From Synergistales bacterium (GTDB taxonomy: Bacteria > Synergistota > Synergistia > Synergistales > Thermovirgaceae): a stretch of 7,529 nt of DNA. The notes under the pieces are model-generated. The model was not told the DNA's origin and ran no database searches. It worked only from the letters and a program-made list of their open reading frames with translations. This document shows positions 6,538 through 7,529 of this stretch, piece after piece. The stretch lies in NCBI GenBank assembly GCA_018434645.1, contig JAHDOX010000060.1, forward strand, positions 1 to 7,529. The letters are read 5' to 3'. The position numbers and the translations under genes were made by a program. Within the stretch, counting starts at the first letter, position 1; each line of letters starts with the position of its first letter.

Positions 6538-7529
6538 TTGAAAGCTTTGGTTCTTGGAGCCGGCCTCATGGGCCGGGTCGTCGCGAAAGACTTGGTGGAA
6601 AGCCCTGAGTTCAGCGAAGTCACCCTTGGTGACGTGGATGAAAAACTGCTTAAATACTGCGAGAACTGGATCGGTTCGTCGAAACTGAAAACGAAAACAA
6701 TTGACGCATCCAATGAAAGCGGTCTCGAAAAAGAGATGGAGGACATGGATATCGCCGCCATCGCCCTTCCTAATCGCTTTAGCCTCGGAGCCGTCAAGGC
6801 GGCCATAAAAACCGGAACTCACGCCGTCGACCTTGTGGGCGTCCAGCCGGAAAAACGACTTGCCCTCGACGATGAGGCGAAGAAAGCGGGCGTCCTTGTG
6901 ATACCGGGGCTTGGTGTGGCACCCGGCCTGACCAACGTGCTCGTCGGACACGCCGTCGAATCCATGGACAAGGCCGAAAGTGCCGTATTCAAGGTTGGAG
7001 GGCTTCCCGTCCACCCCGAGCCGCCCCTGGATTACAAGGTGGTCTTTTGTTTCAGCAGCGTCATCGAAGCCTGCAAACGCAAAGTCCTCATCATCAAGGA
7101 TGGCAAACTGACCGAAGTCGAACCACTTTCCGGAGTGGAAACAATAACCCTCCCGGAACCGCTCGGAGAATGCGAATGTTTTTACACCGACGGTCTTTCC
7201 ACACTTCCCCTTTCCCTCAAAGACAGCGGAATCCAGTTCGTCGCCGAAAAGACCATCCGTTACCCCGGCTGGTGCGACAAAATGGGCTTTCTGAGGGAGA
7301 TCGGCCTCCTCGACGACGAGCCCGTCGACTTTAATGGATGTTCCGTCAGCCCCGCCAGATTCCTGACCAAACTCCTTGGTCCCAAAATCACCCTGGAAGA
7401 AGGCGAACACGACCTGACCATCCTGCAGATAGATGTGGTCGGCGAAAAAGATGGACGAAAGACCTGCGTCACCTACGAGATGCTCGATTTTTACGACGAG
7501 AAAAAGGGCATTACGTCCATGGGCAAAAC
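6538..7529 (+). CDS. Second saccharopine/lysine dehydrogenase-like oxidoreductase (runs off right edge)
   Basis: The first 330 residues of an NAD(P)-binding enzyme starting with TTG at 6538, seven nt after a perfect AAGGAGG (6524-6530). No ATG gives a complete Rossmann motif, and TTG yields MKALVLGAGLMGR directly. Visible blocks are the dinucleotide motif (5-12), VDLVG (97-101), PGLGVAPGLTNVL (123-135), VGGLPVHPEPPLDYKVVF (153-170), DGLSTLP (218-224) and RYPGWCDKMGFL (241-252). The APGLTNVL and PPLDYKVVFS-like blocks are typical of the L-lysine 6-dehydrogenase or saccharopine-dehydrogenase-like subfamily of bacteria and archaea, not of the Lys9 type encoded at 2397-3725. Both proteins share the RYPGWC block, as expected for one superfamily. 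The C-terminal part is missing from the window. It is co-directional with nhaC and separated by a 55-nt gap containing a GC-rich hairpin. It probably oxidises an amino acid or opine-like amine taken up by the carrier; the substrate is unknown. Confidence 0.87.
   Translation, partial: MKALVLGAGLMGRVVAKDLVESPEFSEVTLGDVDEKLLKYCENWIGSSKLKTKTIDASNESGLEKEMEDMDIAAIALPNRFSLGAVKAAIKTGTHAVDLVGVQPEKRLALDDEAKKAGVLVIPGLGVAPGLTNVLVGHAVESMDKAESAVFKVGGLPVHPEPPLDYKVVFCFSSVIEACKRKVLIIKDGKLTEVEPLSGVETITLPEPLGECECFYTDGLSTLPLSLKDSGIQFVAEKTIRYPGWCDKMGFLREIGLLDDEPVDFNGCSVSPARFLTKLLGPKITLEEGEHDLTILQIDVVGEKDGRKTCVTYEMLDFYDEKKGITSMGK

Noticed and set aside
6517..7410. Minus-strand open frame (297 codons) opposite the second dehydrogenase
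   Set aside because: The plus-strand frame encodes clear dehydrogenase motifs with a strong SD; the antisense frame has none and crosses the terminator hairpin.
1..7529. CRISPR arrays, tRNA or rRNA genes, insertion sequences, phage genes
   Set aside because: No direct-repeat array, tRNA-like cloverleaf, transposase motif or terminal inverted repeats were seen; the window is filled by metabolic genes.

Overview
The window reads as one compact accessory metabolic locus built around a divergent regulatory region at about 4490-4931. It comes from a moderately GC-rich bacterium with short intergenic gaps, start/stop overlaps and some TTG starts. The gene content (a LarA-type racemase, two saccharopine-dehydrogenase-fold enzymes, an NhaC-family carrier and an FCD GntR regulator) would suit an anaerobic, amino-acid or organic-acid fermenting bacterium such as Synergistota or a related lineage. 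That assignment is inference from gene style only; no rRNA or marker gene is present.

Minus-strand operon, read from 4489 down to 1: an Asp/Glu racemase superfamily protein with two candidate catalytic cysteines (3761-4489); a saccharopine dehydrogenase of the glutamate-forming (Lys9-like) type (2397-3725); a LarA-like nickel-pincer racemase/epimerase (1086-2366, possibly starting at 2393); an FCD-type GntR regulator (380-1081); and the N-terminal 127 residues of an enolase paralogue that runs off the left edge (1-383). Gaps after the first gene are 35, about 30 (or 3) and 4 nt, then a 4-nt overlap, so this is almost certainly one transcript.

Plus-strand operon: an NhaC-family 12-TM-type carrier (4932-6482), a hairpin that could act as a terminator or attenuator (6491-6523), and a second, clearly different saccharopine/lysine-dehydrogenase-like enzyme (6538 to beyond the right edge), which starts with TTG behind a strong ribosome binding site.

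The control region holds a near-consensus plus-strand promoter (TTGACA-17-TATTAT), a minus-strand promoter that faces it, and a perfect 25-bp palindrome (12-bp arms, central T). The palindrome covers the minus promoter's -10 box and spacer and lies just past the plus start site. A second inverted repeat of the same total length lies 50 bp further on, in a roughly 330-nt untranslated leader of nhaC. The simplest model is that the carrier imports an amino-acid or opine/hydroxy-acid-like compound, that the two NAD(P)-dependent enzymes, the two stereochemistry-changing enzymes and the enolase-like lyase process it, and that the GntR protein senses an intermediate and represses both arms through the palindrome. 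The substrate cannot be named from sequence. The enolase paralogue, which has a rewritten catalytic loop, is the most unusual component.
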